Assembly: GCA_018713515.1 (NCBI GenBank)
Contig: DVOO01000015.1
Location: forward strand, 62,001-126,000
Reading direction: 5' to 3'
DNA length: 64,000 nucleotides
Source of the DNA: Candidatus Scatomonas pullistercoris
GTDB taxonomy: Bacteria; Bacillota; Clostridia; Lachnospirales; Lachnospiraceae
Shown here: in pieces, positions 18,701 through 26,278 of the stretch
Layout of the letters: each line of letters starts with the position of its first letter
Position numbering within the stretch: the stretch's first letter is position 1
The notes under the pieces: generated by a model
The model's input: only the letters and a program-made list of their open reading frames with translations
What the model was told of the DNA's origin: nothing
Database searches by the model: none
Translations under genes and position numbers: made by a program

Positions 18701-19546
18701 ACCTTTAACGGACAGACCTTTACCGATACGCAGCATGTGGATCTGGTGGAGGGCGGCCACGTGTACGGCGAGCCCACCTTCGTATGGCATGACAACAATA
18801 CGGCATGTACGGCGGAGTTTGCCTGCACCAATGAGGGCTGCAAGGATGTACAGGAAGTAGAGTGCGAGATTACCAGCGAGCCCAGCGAGGTTATGGGGTA
18901 CGAGATCCGCACGGCTACCTGCACCTTTGAGGGACAGACGTACACCTCCGAGCCGCTGGAAGTGGAGCTGCCCATCGATCTGCCCTACACGGATGTGGAT
19001 AAAGAAGCCGACTGGTTCTATCCCGCTGTGGAGTACGCCTACAGACACGGCATTATGAGCGGTATGGATGAGACGACCTTCGGGCCTTACGTAACAACCT
19101 CCCGTGCAATGTTTGCCACGATGCTGTACAGGCTGGAGGGAGAGCCCGCTGTGGAATACGAGGCTATCTTCCCGGATGTGCCGGAGGGAGAGTTCTATTC
19201 CGATGCTGTCATCTGGGCGCAGCAGACGGGCGTCATCACAGGCTATACCGATGGCCCGACAGCCGGTCTGTTCGGAACTTCAGAGAATATTACCCGTGAA
19301 CAGATTGCCACGATGCTGTACCGCTATGCGGAGTACAAAAATTACGATCTGAGCACTTCCGATGACTGGAAGGCTTTCCCGGATGCCGGCAGGGTATCAG
19401 AGTTTGCGCAGGCAGCCATGGGCTGGGCCACAAATCAGGGAATTATCTCCGGCAAGGAAGATACGGGTACCCTTGAGCCGCTGCAGAACGCGAATCGTGC
19501 GGAAGTCGCCACAATGGTTATGCGGTTCATGGAGAAATTCCAGTAA
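15716..19546 (+). CDS. Secreted transglutaminase-like protein with C-terminal SLH repeats
   Basis: 1276 residues. A signal peptide (1-28, ending TILAAPD) is followed by helical N-terminal regions and a transglutaminase-like core. The candidate catalytic triad is Cys387 (GLCVGYANAY), His485 (SDHYWNAVKVDGEWYYIDP) and Asp500. Further on are Cys-pair segments (CTTCG, CPIC, CKAC) like those in Lachnospiraceae surface proteins with short zinc-knuckle-like beta repeats. Three SLH repeats (about 1090-1276) should tether it to the wall polymer. Such papain-fold domains can act as peptidases or crosslinkers; the substrate is unknown. The ATG at 15716 is used rather than the GTG one codon earlier because of spacing to AAGGAAGGA. 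Confidence 0.85.
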   Translation: MKKRSKILALLLASAMTLTAAPATILAAPDQASSDETVQQEASVTDIAAGTVSNDTGETDAQTEQQIQRARRSLESRSIDWSAVQDKIRDVILFQPESNYVDLSEYGLQEQEAEALTDAVLTEVNAEDMVDTTYVHNEDGSVKGMGVSLDPTLQALTEEVAVLAEGEDAGEGETGDTPAIPAPANDPWTDEQKQQIIGIYMAYQQYMVDNADYFGVQVPYNTLKDTESNPIGSIFTMASIPLTWDMAAAGYASADEIFGAVAMFYYAAQAAVEQHGDAILAAKDEALAQLDDSMTTIQKLLTLNDWLANHCTFDMYSMIGKMEEGAAGAGGTEEGTASGEAESAVQSAATLAEGDGEQQIPPELAAQIPSVWQGNHVAPLAEGHGLCVGYANAYAYLIQWAFPEIYKNDDGTWKTAQELNTVESTELVVDENGEPVIDETTGEQATVTTSAWDPDADYMVDYVRITYDADISMFGMDAGNFNSDHYWNAVKVDGEWYYIDPCYTDIYIECMMRDRVETDGNMTHLYFMVSDTSVRSMYDGFYSNLDTSYGPSEAYPDGIATDKTYEKAWFAFAKSPVSTDGEGNYYYFYDSTDTLGMLDQFGGMMGGGGVSTQAEGDSGFGDWGDFMNTEYKLVMHDGSEADSADTYTTLVDFTGGQVYNPTTGAMEDNAEIAELFALHESYQERYPSIAISGTYYEGKFYFSIANCVMSYDMATGAVTRVKEYNEVSASRTLETGGNMGGMGFTVVPNGSEDAQYTVHNNPIASMTIKLDGKMYVSVATNFGYISGKSGMGDTENTGYAYEETNYNPNYNTYFNGAWGEEEVNDNDEFMFSANFVDTIDMAHLTGTSHEYEAVTTEATCDMGGFTENRCTTCGMIEAGSRTEETEPTQHHYVKMDETYYTKDDAGNFNTGTVYVCPICKSAVEELEEGQTATHDYEAAFSWSEDHATCTAEISCKACKGLTIDCVVNDPTAGGSADCTVEAKENGCEADYTATATFNGQTFTDTQHVDLVEGGHVYGEPTFVWHDNNTACTAEFACTNEGCKDVQEVECEITSEPSEVMGYEIRTATCTFEGQTYTSEPLEVELPIDLPYTDVDKEADWFYPAVEYAYRHGIMSGMDETTFGPYVTTSRAMFATMLYRLEGEPAVEYEAIFPDVPEGEFYSDAVIWAQQTGVITGYTDGPTAGLFGTSENITREQIATMLYRYAEYKNYDLSTSDDWKAFPDAGRVSEFAQAAMGWATNQGIISGKEDTGTLEPLQNANRAEVATMVMRFMEKFQ

Positions 19547-19559
19547 AAATCAGGGCATG

Positions 19560-19585
19560 CCGGGGCGGAAGTTTTCCGTCCCCGG
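19560..19585 (+). terminator. Weak terminator-like hairpin
   Basis: CCGGGG and CGGAA pair with TTCCG and CCCCGG around a 3-nt loop, with one bulged T. The T-rich stretch follows only after about 9 nt, so termination would be inefficient. Confidence 0.4.
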
Positions 19586-19643
19586 TACTGCCGGTTTTAT
19601 ATTTATTTATGAAAAAAGAGCAGGAGCTCTTTGGAGGAGTAAA

Positions 19644-20384
19644 ATGATTAAAAAGAAACTGGCAAAAATTGGCGCAGCAGGAATCCTTGCGGCAGCGATG
19701 GTAGGAGTCAGCGTGTGCTCCGTAGGCGCTGAGGAGGTTCCGGCCGGAGAAGTGGTGGAATCCGCGGAGGATTCGGTACCCGCCGAAGAGGTGGATGTGA
19801 TTACCGGGCTGAAGGTAACCTTCCTGACCGTGACGGGAGAGATTGTAGGCACGGATTACGCGCAGACAACATCTGTGAGCCAGGTGGGAGATTACTATGT
19901 ATTCACCCTGGGGGAGGATTTCTTCCTTCCGGAAGGTTATGAGCTGATGCCGGGCGTGGCGCAGACCCAGGATGTGCCGATCCCCTACGGTGTGATTGGT
20001 CAGTACGGCATGATCGTACGGCCGGTGGAAGAAGTGGTTGAGCCTACACCGGAACCTACGGAGGAGCCCACGCCGACGCCGGAACCTACGGAGGAGCCGA
20101 CGCCCACGCCGGAACCTACAGAGGAGCCCACGCCGACGCCGGAACCTACAGAGGAGCCCACACCGGATCCTACAGAAGCACCTGCGGCAGATCCCACGGA
20201 AGAGCCGGCCAGCGGAACTGCTGTGACAGCTGTTCCTGTTAAGGAGGAGACTGCTGAGAGGACGGGGGCTGTTCCCACGGGCGATGCTACGGATACTTTA
20301 AGACTGGTTCTGCCCATCGGCATAGGCGCGGCAGGCGTGGCAGTTCTGGCAACTGTAAAGAAAAAAGCAAAAAATGCGCATTAA
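19644..20384 (+). CDS. Secreted proline-rich repeat protein with C-terminal membrane anchor
   Basis: 246 residues. A signal peptide (1-28, ending VCSVGAEE) precedes a small folded domain (about 45-125) of unknown family. Four copies of a 10-residue PEPTEEPTPT unit follow (about 136-175), then a linker. The end has VPTGD, a hydrophobic helix and the basic tail KKKAKNAH. This resembles a degenerate LPxTG sorting signal, so the protein may be sortase-anchored or simply membrane-anchored, with the repeat acting as a wall-spanning stalk. GGAGGAG immediately upstream of the ATG at 19644 fixes the start; a palindrome AAAGAGC-AGGA-GCTCTTT (19615-19632) abuts this ribosome binding site. It lies about 100 bp after the SLH protein gene and may be partly co-transcribed. 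Confidence 0.75.
   Translation: MIKKKLAKIGAAGILAAAMVGVSVCSVGAEEVPAGEVVESAEDSVPAEEVDVITGLKVTFLTVTGEIVGTDYAQTTSVSQVGDYYVFTLGEDFFLPEGYELMPGVAQTQDVPIPYGVIGQYGMIVRPVEEVVEPTPEPTEEPTPTPEPTEEPTPTPEPTEEPTPTPEPTEEPTPDPTEAPAADPTEEPASGTAVTAVPVKEETAERTGAVPTGDATDTLRLVLPIGIGAAGVAVLATVKKKAKNAH
20049..20168 (+). repeat. Four tandem 30-bp coding repeats
   Basis: Four in-frame 30-bp units at 20049, 20079, 20109 and 20139, each coding PEPTEEPTPT (last unit ends TPD). Units differ by a few third-position changes. Such arrays vary in copy number between strains. Confidence 0.9.
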
Positions 20385-20430
20385 TCGGCGGTTAATATTC
20401 ATTCCGCACGATTAAATTGAGAAAAATCAG

Positions 20431-20483
20431 GGGGCCGTTGCAAAATAGATGAGTAACCATCTGTGGAGCAATGGCTCCTTTTT
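20431..20483 (+). repeat. Repeated hairpin element, copy 1 (terminator-like)
   Basis: An 11-bp outer stem (20431-20441 with 20468-20478) encloses a conserved AAAATAGATGAGTAA loop side and an inner TAGATG/CATCTG stem, then TTTTT. The same element with compensating base changes recurs at 49072. It may also terminate the proline-rich protein transcript. Confidence 0.75.
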
Positions 20484-20534
20484 GGGTTTTAGAGCAAAAG
20501 GGGGATGAAAAGATTTCGGGCTGTAAGGCGGTCA

Positions 20535-20563
20535 TTGCTTCCCGGAAAGTATTATGATAGAAT
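20535..20563 (+). promoter_or_regulatory. Promoter of glmS
   Basis: TTGCTT at 20535-20540, 17-bp spacer, TAGAAT at 20558-20563 with an extended -10 TGA. Confidence 0.7.
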
Positions 20564-20570
20564 AAAAGAC

Positions 20571-20614
20571 GTATGCCGTAAGGAAGAGAATAAGCAGGAA
20601 TGAAACGGGCATAC
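20571..20614 (+). promoter_or_regulatory. Leader hairpin upstream of glmS
   Basis: GTATGCC at 20571-20577 pairs with GGCATAC at 20608-20614 at the very start of the predicted transcript. There is no glmS ribozyme here; the function of this hairpin is unknown, perhaps transcript stability. Confidence 0.4.
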
Positions 20615-20666
20615 AGATAATAAGATACGGAAAGGATACAGCGTACAGCAGCGCAGGAGGAAAGAT

Positions 20667-22493
20667 ATGTGCGGGATTGTAGGATATATTGGAAATAAGC
20701 AGGCGGCGCCCATCCTTCTGGATGGACTGGGGAAGCTGGAATACAGGGGTTACGACTCCGCCGGCATGGCCGTTTTTGACGGACAGGAGATTCGTATTGC
20801 CAAGGCCAAGGGACGGCTGAAGGTGCTCTATAATATGACCCGGGGAGGCGGAACCATGCCGGGAACGGCCGGGATCGGCCATACCCGCTGGGCCACCCAC
20901 GGAGAACCCTCAGATACCAACGCCCATCCCCACAGCAACGAGGATGCGTCCATTGTTGTGGTGCACAACGGGATCATTGAGAACTACATGAAACTGAAAA
21001 AGAAGCTGGAAGCCAGGGGCTACCAGTTTCATTCGGAAACGGATACGGAAGTGATCGCCCAGATGCTGGATTATTATTACCGGGGCAATCCCCTGGAGGC
21101 GATTATGAAGGTGATGCACCGGATGGAAGGTTCCTATGCGCTGGGGATCATGTTCCGGGATCATCCGGGAGAAATCTACGCAGTGCGCAAGGACAGCCCG
21201 CTGGTGGTAGGACAGAGCCCCGAGGGGAATTTTATCGCTTCGGATGTTCCGGCCATCCTGAAGTACACCAGAGAAGTATATTTTATCGAAAATGAGGAGC
21301 TGGTGTGTCTGAAGGCGGATTCGCTGAACTTTTACAATATTGACGAAGAAGAGCTACAGAAAGAACCGGTCACAATCGAGTGGGATATCCATGCCGCTGA
21401 AAAAGGCGGCTACGCGTACTTTATGATGAAAGAGATGCAGGAGCAGCCAAAAGCCGTGGCCGATACGCTGAATCCCCGGCTGAAAAACGGTGGAATCGAG
21501 ATCGAAGAGCTGGGCATGGACGAGGAAGAACTCCGGGCCGTTGAAAAAATCTTCATCGTTGCCTGCGGCTCTGCTTACCATACGGGCGTGACGGCAAAAT
21601 ACGTGTTTGAAGGGCTGGCCCGGATTCCGGTGGAGGTGGATCTGGCCTCGGAATTCCGGTACAGAAATCCGATTCTGAATAAAAATACGCTGGTGCTGAT
21701 TGTCAGCCAGTCCGGGGAAACCGCGGACTCCCTGGCAGCCCTTCGCCAGGCCAGAGCGCTTGGCAGCCGGACCATGGGAATTGTAAACGTGGTGGGAAGC
21801 TCCATCGCCAGGGAGGCGGACAGCGTACTGTATACCTGGGCGGGGCCGGAGATCGCCGTGGCCACCACCAAGGCATACAGTACGCAGCTGATCGCCCTGT
21901 ATCTTCTGGCGCTGAAATTTGCTTCCGCCAGGGGAACGCTCCGGAAGGAGGAGCTGCAGACCATGCTGGAGGACCTGCGGCAGCTGCCGGAGCAGATCTC
22001 TCTGCTCCTGAGCCACAAGGAAAAAGTACAGAAGTTTGCCAACCGCTATCTGGCCGCAGAACATATTTTCTTCATCGGTCGGGGGATTGACTATGCTATA
22101 TCGCTGGAAGGCTCCCTGAAGCTGAAGGAGATTTCTTATATCCATTCGGAGGCTTACGCGGCTGGTGAGCTGAAGCACGGAACCATTTCCCTGATCGAGG
22201 AGGGAAGACTGGTGGTGGCCGTGCTGACCCAGCCGGAGCTTTACAAGAAAACCATCAGCAACATTGTGGAGGTAAAAAGCCGCGGAGCCTTTGTGATGGC
22301 GGTTACCACTGCGGGCAACACGGAGGTGGAAAAGGTGGCGGATTATGTGATCTACATTCCGGAGACAAATCCATATTTCACCAATTCCCTGGCGGTGATT
22401 CCGCTGCAGCTGTTCGGTTATTATGTTGCCATCGGAAAGGGGCTGGATGTGGATAAGCCGAGAAATCTGGCAAAGTCTGTGACCGTGGAATAA
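20667..22493 (+). CDS. glmS: Glutamine--fructose-6-phosphate aminotransferase (isomerizing)
   Basis: Makes glucosamine-6-phosphate from fructose-6-phosphate and glutamine, the entry to peptidoglycan and amino sugar synthesis. 608 residues, full length. The N-terminal glutaminase starts MCGIVGYIG with the nucleophile at Cys2 after Met removal. Two SIS isomerase domains follow (SQSGETADSLAALR, TKAYSTQLIALYLLAL, GRGIDYAISLEGSLKLKE), ending with KSVTVE. GCAGGAGG precedes the ATG. It is a single-gene unit with its own promoter. Confidence 0.97.
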   Translation: MCGIVGYIGNKQAAPILLDGLGKLEYRGYDSAGMAVFDGQEIRIAKAKGRLKVLYNMTRGGGTMPGTAGIGHTRWATHGEPSDTNAHPHSNEDASIVVVHNGIIENYMKLKKKLEARGYQFHSETDTEVIAQMLDYYYRGNPLEAIMKVMHRMEGSYALGIMFRDHPGEIYAVRKDSPLVVGQSPEGNFIASDVPAILKYTREVYFIENEELVCLKADSLNFYNIDEEELQKEPVTIEWDIHAAEKGGYAYFMMKEMQEQPKAVADTLNPRLKNGGIEIEELGMDEEELRAVEKIFIVACGSAYHTGVTAKYVFEGLARIPVEVDLASEFRYRNPILNKNTLVLIVSQSGETADSLAALRQARALGSRTMGIVNVVGSSIAREADSVLYTWAGPEIAVATTKAYSTQLIALYLLALKFASARGTLRKEELQTMLEDLRQLPEQISLLLSHKEKVQKFANRYLAAEHIFFIGRGIDYAISLEGSLKLKEISYIHSEAYAAGELKHGTISLIEEGRLVVAVLTQPELYKKTISNIVEVKSRGAFVMAVTTAGNTEVEKVADYVIYIPETNPYFTNSLAVIPLQLFGYYVAIGKGLDVDKPRNLAKSVTVE

Positions 22494-22544
22494 ATAACGG
22501 TACGTTCACCTATTTTTACGAAAACCGTCACATATTCAACACAT

Positions 22545-22572
22545 TTGCCCATTAGAATAAGCCATGTAAGAT
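22545..22572 (+). promoter_or_regulatory. Possible promoter of the HtrA gene
   Basis: TTGCCC at 22545-22550, 16-bp spacer, TAAGAT at 22567-22572. No CtsR or CIRCE heat-shock operator was seen. Confidence 0.45.
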
Positions 22573-22627
22573 GGAAAAAGAAAAAAGCACTTTCATAGCT
22601 TAAGGATAAAGAAAGAGGTAAATGATT

Positions 22628-24208
22628 ATGAGTGAAGAACTGAACAACAGGAATGAAATTTCATCCAGTCAGAACAAGGATACACAGAATCAGAACACCC
22701 AGAGCCAGAACACCCAGAGCCAGAGCAGCGGCACCACATACAGCTGGGTAAACCCCAAGGTGCACCAGCAGAGCGGAAGTCAGGGGAGCGCCAATCCCTG
22801 GGGATCCGGCAGCACCTGGAGCGGGCAGGGTACAGGCGGACAGAATGGCGGTCGGGGCGGCGAAAAGCAGCAGTACTATTATTCTACCGGAACGGCAGGC
22901 ACCCAGACGGCGGCCGGTCACGGAAAAGCCGGAAAGGTGAAGGCGAAGAAGACGAGACAGCCCATGGGCACCGGCAAAAAGTGGGCGATGACCGTGGCCA
23001 TGGCCCTCGTATTCGGAGTGGTGGCCGGCGGAACCATGTACGGCGTCAACGAAGCGGCCGGATATCTGAATGGCGAAACAAAAGTGGCGGCGGTTCCCAC
23101 AACGCAGCCGGTGGCCCAGACGGATACGAGCACGGACAGCAGCGCCCAGGCGACTTCCTCCGGCACCGGAACGGTGAAGGAGGTTGCGGCCAACGCCATG
23201 CCGTCGCTGGTGACAATCTCCACCATGTCCGTGGAGGAGATGCAGAGCTTCTTCGGCGGCACGCAGCAGTATGAGGTAGAAGGCGCCGGAACAGGCGTGA
23301 TTGTGGGTCAGAACGATTCGGAGCTCCTGATTGCCACAAATAACCATGTGGTGGAGGGCGCCCAGAGCCTCTCTGTGGGCTTTATTGATGAGACTTCCGT
23401 GGAAGGCCAGATCAAGGGTTCGGACGCGGATAATGACCTGGCAGTCGTGTCCGTCAGCCTGTCGGATATTCCGGAGGATACCATGAGCCAGATCAAGATC
23501 GCCACCCTGGGTAATTCCGATGAGCTGGAACTGGGAGATCAGGTGGTAGCCATCGGAAATGCGCTGGGATATGGACAGTCCGTAACCAGCGGATACGTGA
23601 GCGCGCTGAACCGTGACCTGACCCTGACGGACAATGCGGGCAATACGATCACATCTACAGGACTGATTCAGACAGATGCGCCCATTAATTCCGGAAACAG
23701 CGGCGGCGCACTTCTGAATATGAAGGGCGAGCTGGTAGGCATCAATGAGGCGAAGAGCTCTACGACAGCCTCCGGTACTACCGTGGACGGCATCGGCTTC
23801 GCGATTCCTATCTCAAAGGCAGAGCCGATTCTGGAAGAACTGATGAGTCTGGAAACCCGGAACAAGGTAGATGAGAGCCAGGCTTCCTATCTGGGAATCG
23901 AGGGAGTGAATGTAACCTCCGATGCCTCTGAGATGTACGGAATGCCCACAGGAGTGGGAATCTCCAATGTTGTGGAGGGCAGTCCCGCCGAGCAGGCCGG
24001 CATGAAGCGGGGTGACGTGCTGACGGAGTTCGACGGGCGAAGCATCGACAATTTTGACGAACTGAAGGATACCCTGCAGTACTATGCGGCAGGTGAGCAG
24101 GTGGAGGTCGTGGTGCAGCGTTCCACCGAGGGTGAATATCATGCGGTTACTCTGACGGTGACCCTGGGTTCTGCCAGCGACGCGCCGAGTACCAACAGCA
24201 ATCAGTAA
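22628..24208 (+). CDS. Membrane-anchored HtrA/DegP-type serine protease with PDZ domain
   Basis: About 526 residues. A Gln/Ser/Asn-rich cytoplasmic N-terminus (with NTQSQ repeats and a Gly-rich stretch) precedes one transmembrane helix (about 120-138). Outside lies a trypsin-like S1C protease with His in TNNHVVEGA, Asp in DADNDLAVV and Ser in NSGNSGGALL. A single PDZ domain ends the protein (GVGISNVVEGSPAEQAGMKRGD). This is the layout of the Bacillus HtrA family that degrades or refolds misfolded secreted proteins. An in-frame ATG at 22622 is the alternative start; 22628 has better spacing (9 nt) from AGAGG. Confidence 0.93.
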   Translation: MSEELNNRNEISSSQNKDTQNQNTQSQNTQSQSSGTTYSWVNPKVHQQSGSQGSANPWGSGSTWSGQGTGGQNGGRGGEKQQYYYSTGTAGTQTAAGHGKAGKVKAKKTRQPMGTGKKWAMTVAMALVFGVVAGGTMYGVNEAAGYLNGETKVAAVPTTQPVAQTDTSTDSSAQATSSGTGTVKEVAANAMPSLVTISTMSVEEMQSFFGGTQQYEVEGAGTGVIVGQNDSELLIATNNHVVEGAQSLSVGFIDETSVEGQIKGSDADNDLAVVSVSLSDIPEDTMSQIKIATLGNSDELELGDQVVAIGNALGYGQSVTSGYVSALNRDLTLTDNAGNTITSTGLIQTDAPINSGNSGGALLNMKGELVGINEAKSSTTASGTTVDGIGFAIPISKAEPILEELMSLETRNKVDESQASYLGIEGVNVTSDASEMYGMPTGVGISNVVEGSPAEQAGMKRGDVLTEFDGRSIDNFDELKDTLQYYAAGEQVEVVVQRSTEGEYHAVTLTVTLGSASDAPSTNSNQ

Positions 24209-24238
24209 AGACGTTCCTGAACTGAAAGGGATGGATGA

Positions 24239-24273
24239 CAGCCAGAGATCCGCAGAGATGCGGTCTCTGGCTG
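24239..24273 (+). terminator. Hairpin terminator after the HtrA gene
   Basis: CAGCCAGAGA pairs with TCTCTGGCTG, with an inner CCGC/GCGG, a strong stem; the T-tract is short (TTGCC). Confidence 0.55.
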
Positions 24274-24308
24274 TTGCCGCTCATGGCATTCCTTTAGAAA
24301 AACTTTAC

Positions 24309-24337
24309 TTGTAGCACCGCCTTTTTTGGCATATAAT
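24309..24337 (+). promoter_or_regulatory. Promoter of the ClpX-like gene
   Basis: TTGTAG at 24309-24314, 17-bp spacer, perfect TATAAT at 24332-24337. Confidence 0.7.
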
Positions 24338-24366
24338 CAATTATATACGGAAAGTGAGGGCTGAAC

Positions 24367-25800
24367 ATGTCAGAAGAGAAAGATACACAGGAAACCGTGC
24401 CGGCCGGGCCTTCTTGTGAGAATCCGGAGGAGAAGAAGGAGGACAAATACGAAAAGTTCTGCTTCATGTGCCGGAGGCCGGAGAGCAGGGCCGGCAGGAT
24501 GATAGAACTGCCGGGAAATATTCATATATGCGCGGACTGTATGCAGAAAAGTTTTGATACCATGCAGAACAGCAACCTGAACTATCAGGATCTGCTGCGA
24601 AATCTTCCTCCCAATGTGGGTATGATTGATCTTTCTGCGCTGCGAAATCAGATTCCGCCGGATCCGAAACTGAAGAAGCAGAAGGAAGAAAAGAAGGAAG
24701 CCAAAAAGGAATTTACCATCAAAGATATACCGCCGCCCCACAAGATCAAGGAGAAGCTGGATGAATATGTGATCGGGCAGGAGCAGGCGAAAAAGATCAT
24801 GTCCGTGGGAGTCTATAATCATTACAAGCGGGTATTTGCGCCTGCGGACAGTGATGTGGAGATTGAGAAGTCCAATATGCTGATGATCGGACCCACCGGC
24901 TCGGGGAAGACGTATCTGGTGCAGACCCTGGCCCGTCTTCTGGATGTGCCGCTGGCCATCACGGATGCCACTTCCCTGACGGAGGCAGGCTATATCGGAG
25001 ATGACATTGAGAGCGTAGTTTCCAAGCTGCTGGCTGCGGCAGATAATGATGTAAAGCGGGCAGAGCACGGAATTATTTTTGTAGATGAGATCGATAAGAT
25101 TGCCAAAAAGAAAAACACGAATCAGAGAGACGTCAGCGGGGAAGCTGTGCAGCAGGGAATGCTGAAGCTTCTGGAGGGCAGTGAGGTGGAGGTGCCCGTG
25201 GGCGCCAACAGCAAGAACGCCATGGTGCCGCTGACTACGGTCAACACCAGAAATATTCTGTTCATCTGCGGCGGAGCTTTTCCGGAGCTTTCCGAGATCA
25301 TCAAGGAACGGCTGAACAAGCAGTCTTCCATAGGATTTCAGGCGGATTTGAAGGATAAGTATGATGAGGACCGGAATCTTCTGCAGAAGGTTACGGTGGA
25401 GGATCTGCGGAATTTCGGCATGATTCCGGAATTCCTGGGAAGACTTCCCATTATCTTTTCCCTGGAGAGCCTGACGGAGGATATGCTGGTGCAGATTCTG
25501 CAGGAGCCCAGGAATGCTATCCTGAAGCAGTACCGGAAGCTGCTGGAGATGGACGAGGTGAAGCTTGAATTCGAGGAGGGGGCGCTTAGAGCCATTGCCC
25601 GCAGGGCCCTGGAGAAGGATACAGGGGCCCGGGCGCTTAGGGCTATCATCGAAGAGTTCATGCTGGATATCATGTATGAGATCCCAAAGGATGACAGCAT
25701 CGGTGAGGTAGTCATCACACGGGAATATGTGGAACATACGGGCGGCCCGCGGATTATCATGCGGGGGCAGGAGGTTCCCCTGCTGGGCGCGCAGTCGTAA
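24367..25800 (+). CDS. ClpX-type AAA+ unfoldase
   Basis: 477 residues, longer than typical ClpX (about 420). A zinc-binding domain has Cys32, Cys35, Cys55 and Cys58. A charged linker rich in Lys/Glu (about 95-120) leads to the AAA+ core: Walker A GPTGSGKT at 175-182, pore loop GYIGDD (usually GYVGED), Walker B IIFVDEIDK, and the IGF tripeptide (SSIGFQ) used to dock on ClpP. It should unfold proteins for ClpP, but the gene stands alone, without clpP or tig beside it. With the changed pore loop and extra N-terminal residues it may be a second ClpX paralogue, so I do not assign clpX. The zinc-ribbon protein gene follows after 31 bp. Confidence 0.88.
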   Translation: MSEEKDTQETVPAGPSCENPEEKKEDKYEKFCFMCRRPESRAGRMIELPGNIHICADCMQKSFDTMQNSNLNYQDLLRNLPPNVGMIDLSALRNQIPPDPKLKKQKEEKKEAKKEFTIKDIPPPHKIKEKLDEYVIGQEQAKKIMSVGVYNHYKRVFAPADSDVEIEKSNMLMIGPTGSGKTYLVQTLARLLDVPLAITDATSLTEAGYIGDDIESVVSKLLAAADNDVKRAEHGIIFVDEIDKIAKKKNTNQRDVSGEAVQQGMLKLLEGSEVEVPVGANSKNAMVPLTTVNTRNILFICGGAFPELSEIIKERLNKQSSIGFQADLKDKYDEDRNLLQKVTVEDLRNFGMIPEFLGRLPIIFSLESLTEDMLVQILQEPRNAILKQYRKLLEMDEVKLEFEEGALRAIARRALEKDTGARALRAIIEEFMLDIMYEIPKDDSIGEVVITREYVEHTGGPRIIMRGQEVPLLGAQS

Positions 25801-25831
25801 GGCCGCTGTCAAGAAGGAGGTTGGGAACACT

Positions 25832-26275
25832 ATGGCAAATGCAAACGAGTTTTTCAGTACTTTGGGAAAGACGCTCAGCCGTACCGCCAACATGGTCGGC
25901 AGGAAGACGGACGAATTTGTAACGGTTCAGAAAATACGGAACCGCAGAAATAATCTGGAAGAGCAGGTGGAATTAAGCTGCAGGAAGATCGGCGAGCTGA
26001 TCTACCAGGAATATTCGGAGGGAAAGGAAATCCCGGAGGAGCTGGAAAAGATCTGCCGCTCCATTGAGGAAAAGAAGAAAGAGATCGGTGAATGCCGGGA
26101 ACAGATCGCGCTGGTCAAGGGAGCCAGGCTGTGTCCCAGCTGCGGCGCCCTGATTCCGAAGGAGGCCAATTACTGCATGAACTGCGGAACTCCCTCCGGG
26201 CCGCAGAAGACGGAGGCAGAGGAGACAGAAGAAGCGGCGGAGGAGAAAAATCCTGCGCAGGAAGAAGAGGAATAA
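25832..26275 (+). CDS. Zinc-ribbon protein with coiled-coil region
   Basis: 147 residues. A helical, heptad-like N-terminal part (about 1-95, FFSTLGKTLSRTANMVGRKTDEF at the start) is followed by a double-zinc-ribbon style CPSCG...CMNCG unit (about 105-127) and an acidic Glu-rich tail. Small cytosolic proteins of this kind are common in clostridia and have no known function. The ATG at 25832 has AGGAGG upstream; the longer in-frame reading overlaps the ClpX gene and is unlikely. Next gene starts 3 bp later. Confidence 0.7.
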   Translation: MANANEFFSTLGKTLSRTANMVGRKTDEFVTVQKIRNRRNNLEEQVELSCRKIGELIYQEYSEGKEIPEELEKICRSIEEKKKEIGECREQIALVKGARLCPSCGALIPKEANYCMNCGTPSGPQKTEAEETEEAAEEKNPAQEEEE

Positions 26276-26278
26276 TCC

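Noticed and set aside
20049-20168. Regular repeats that could suggest a CRISPR array
   Set aside because: The 30-bp units are directly tandem with no spacers and code for a proline-rich stalk in frame.
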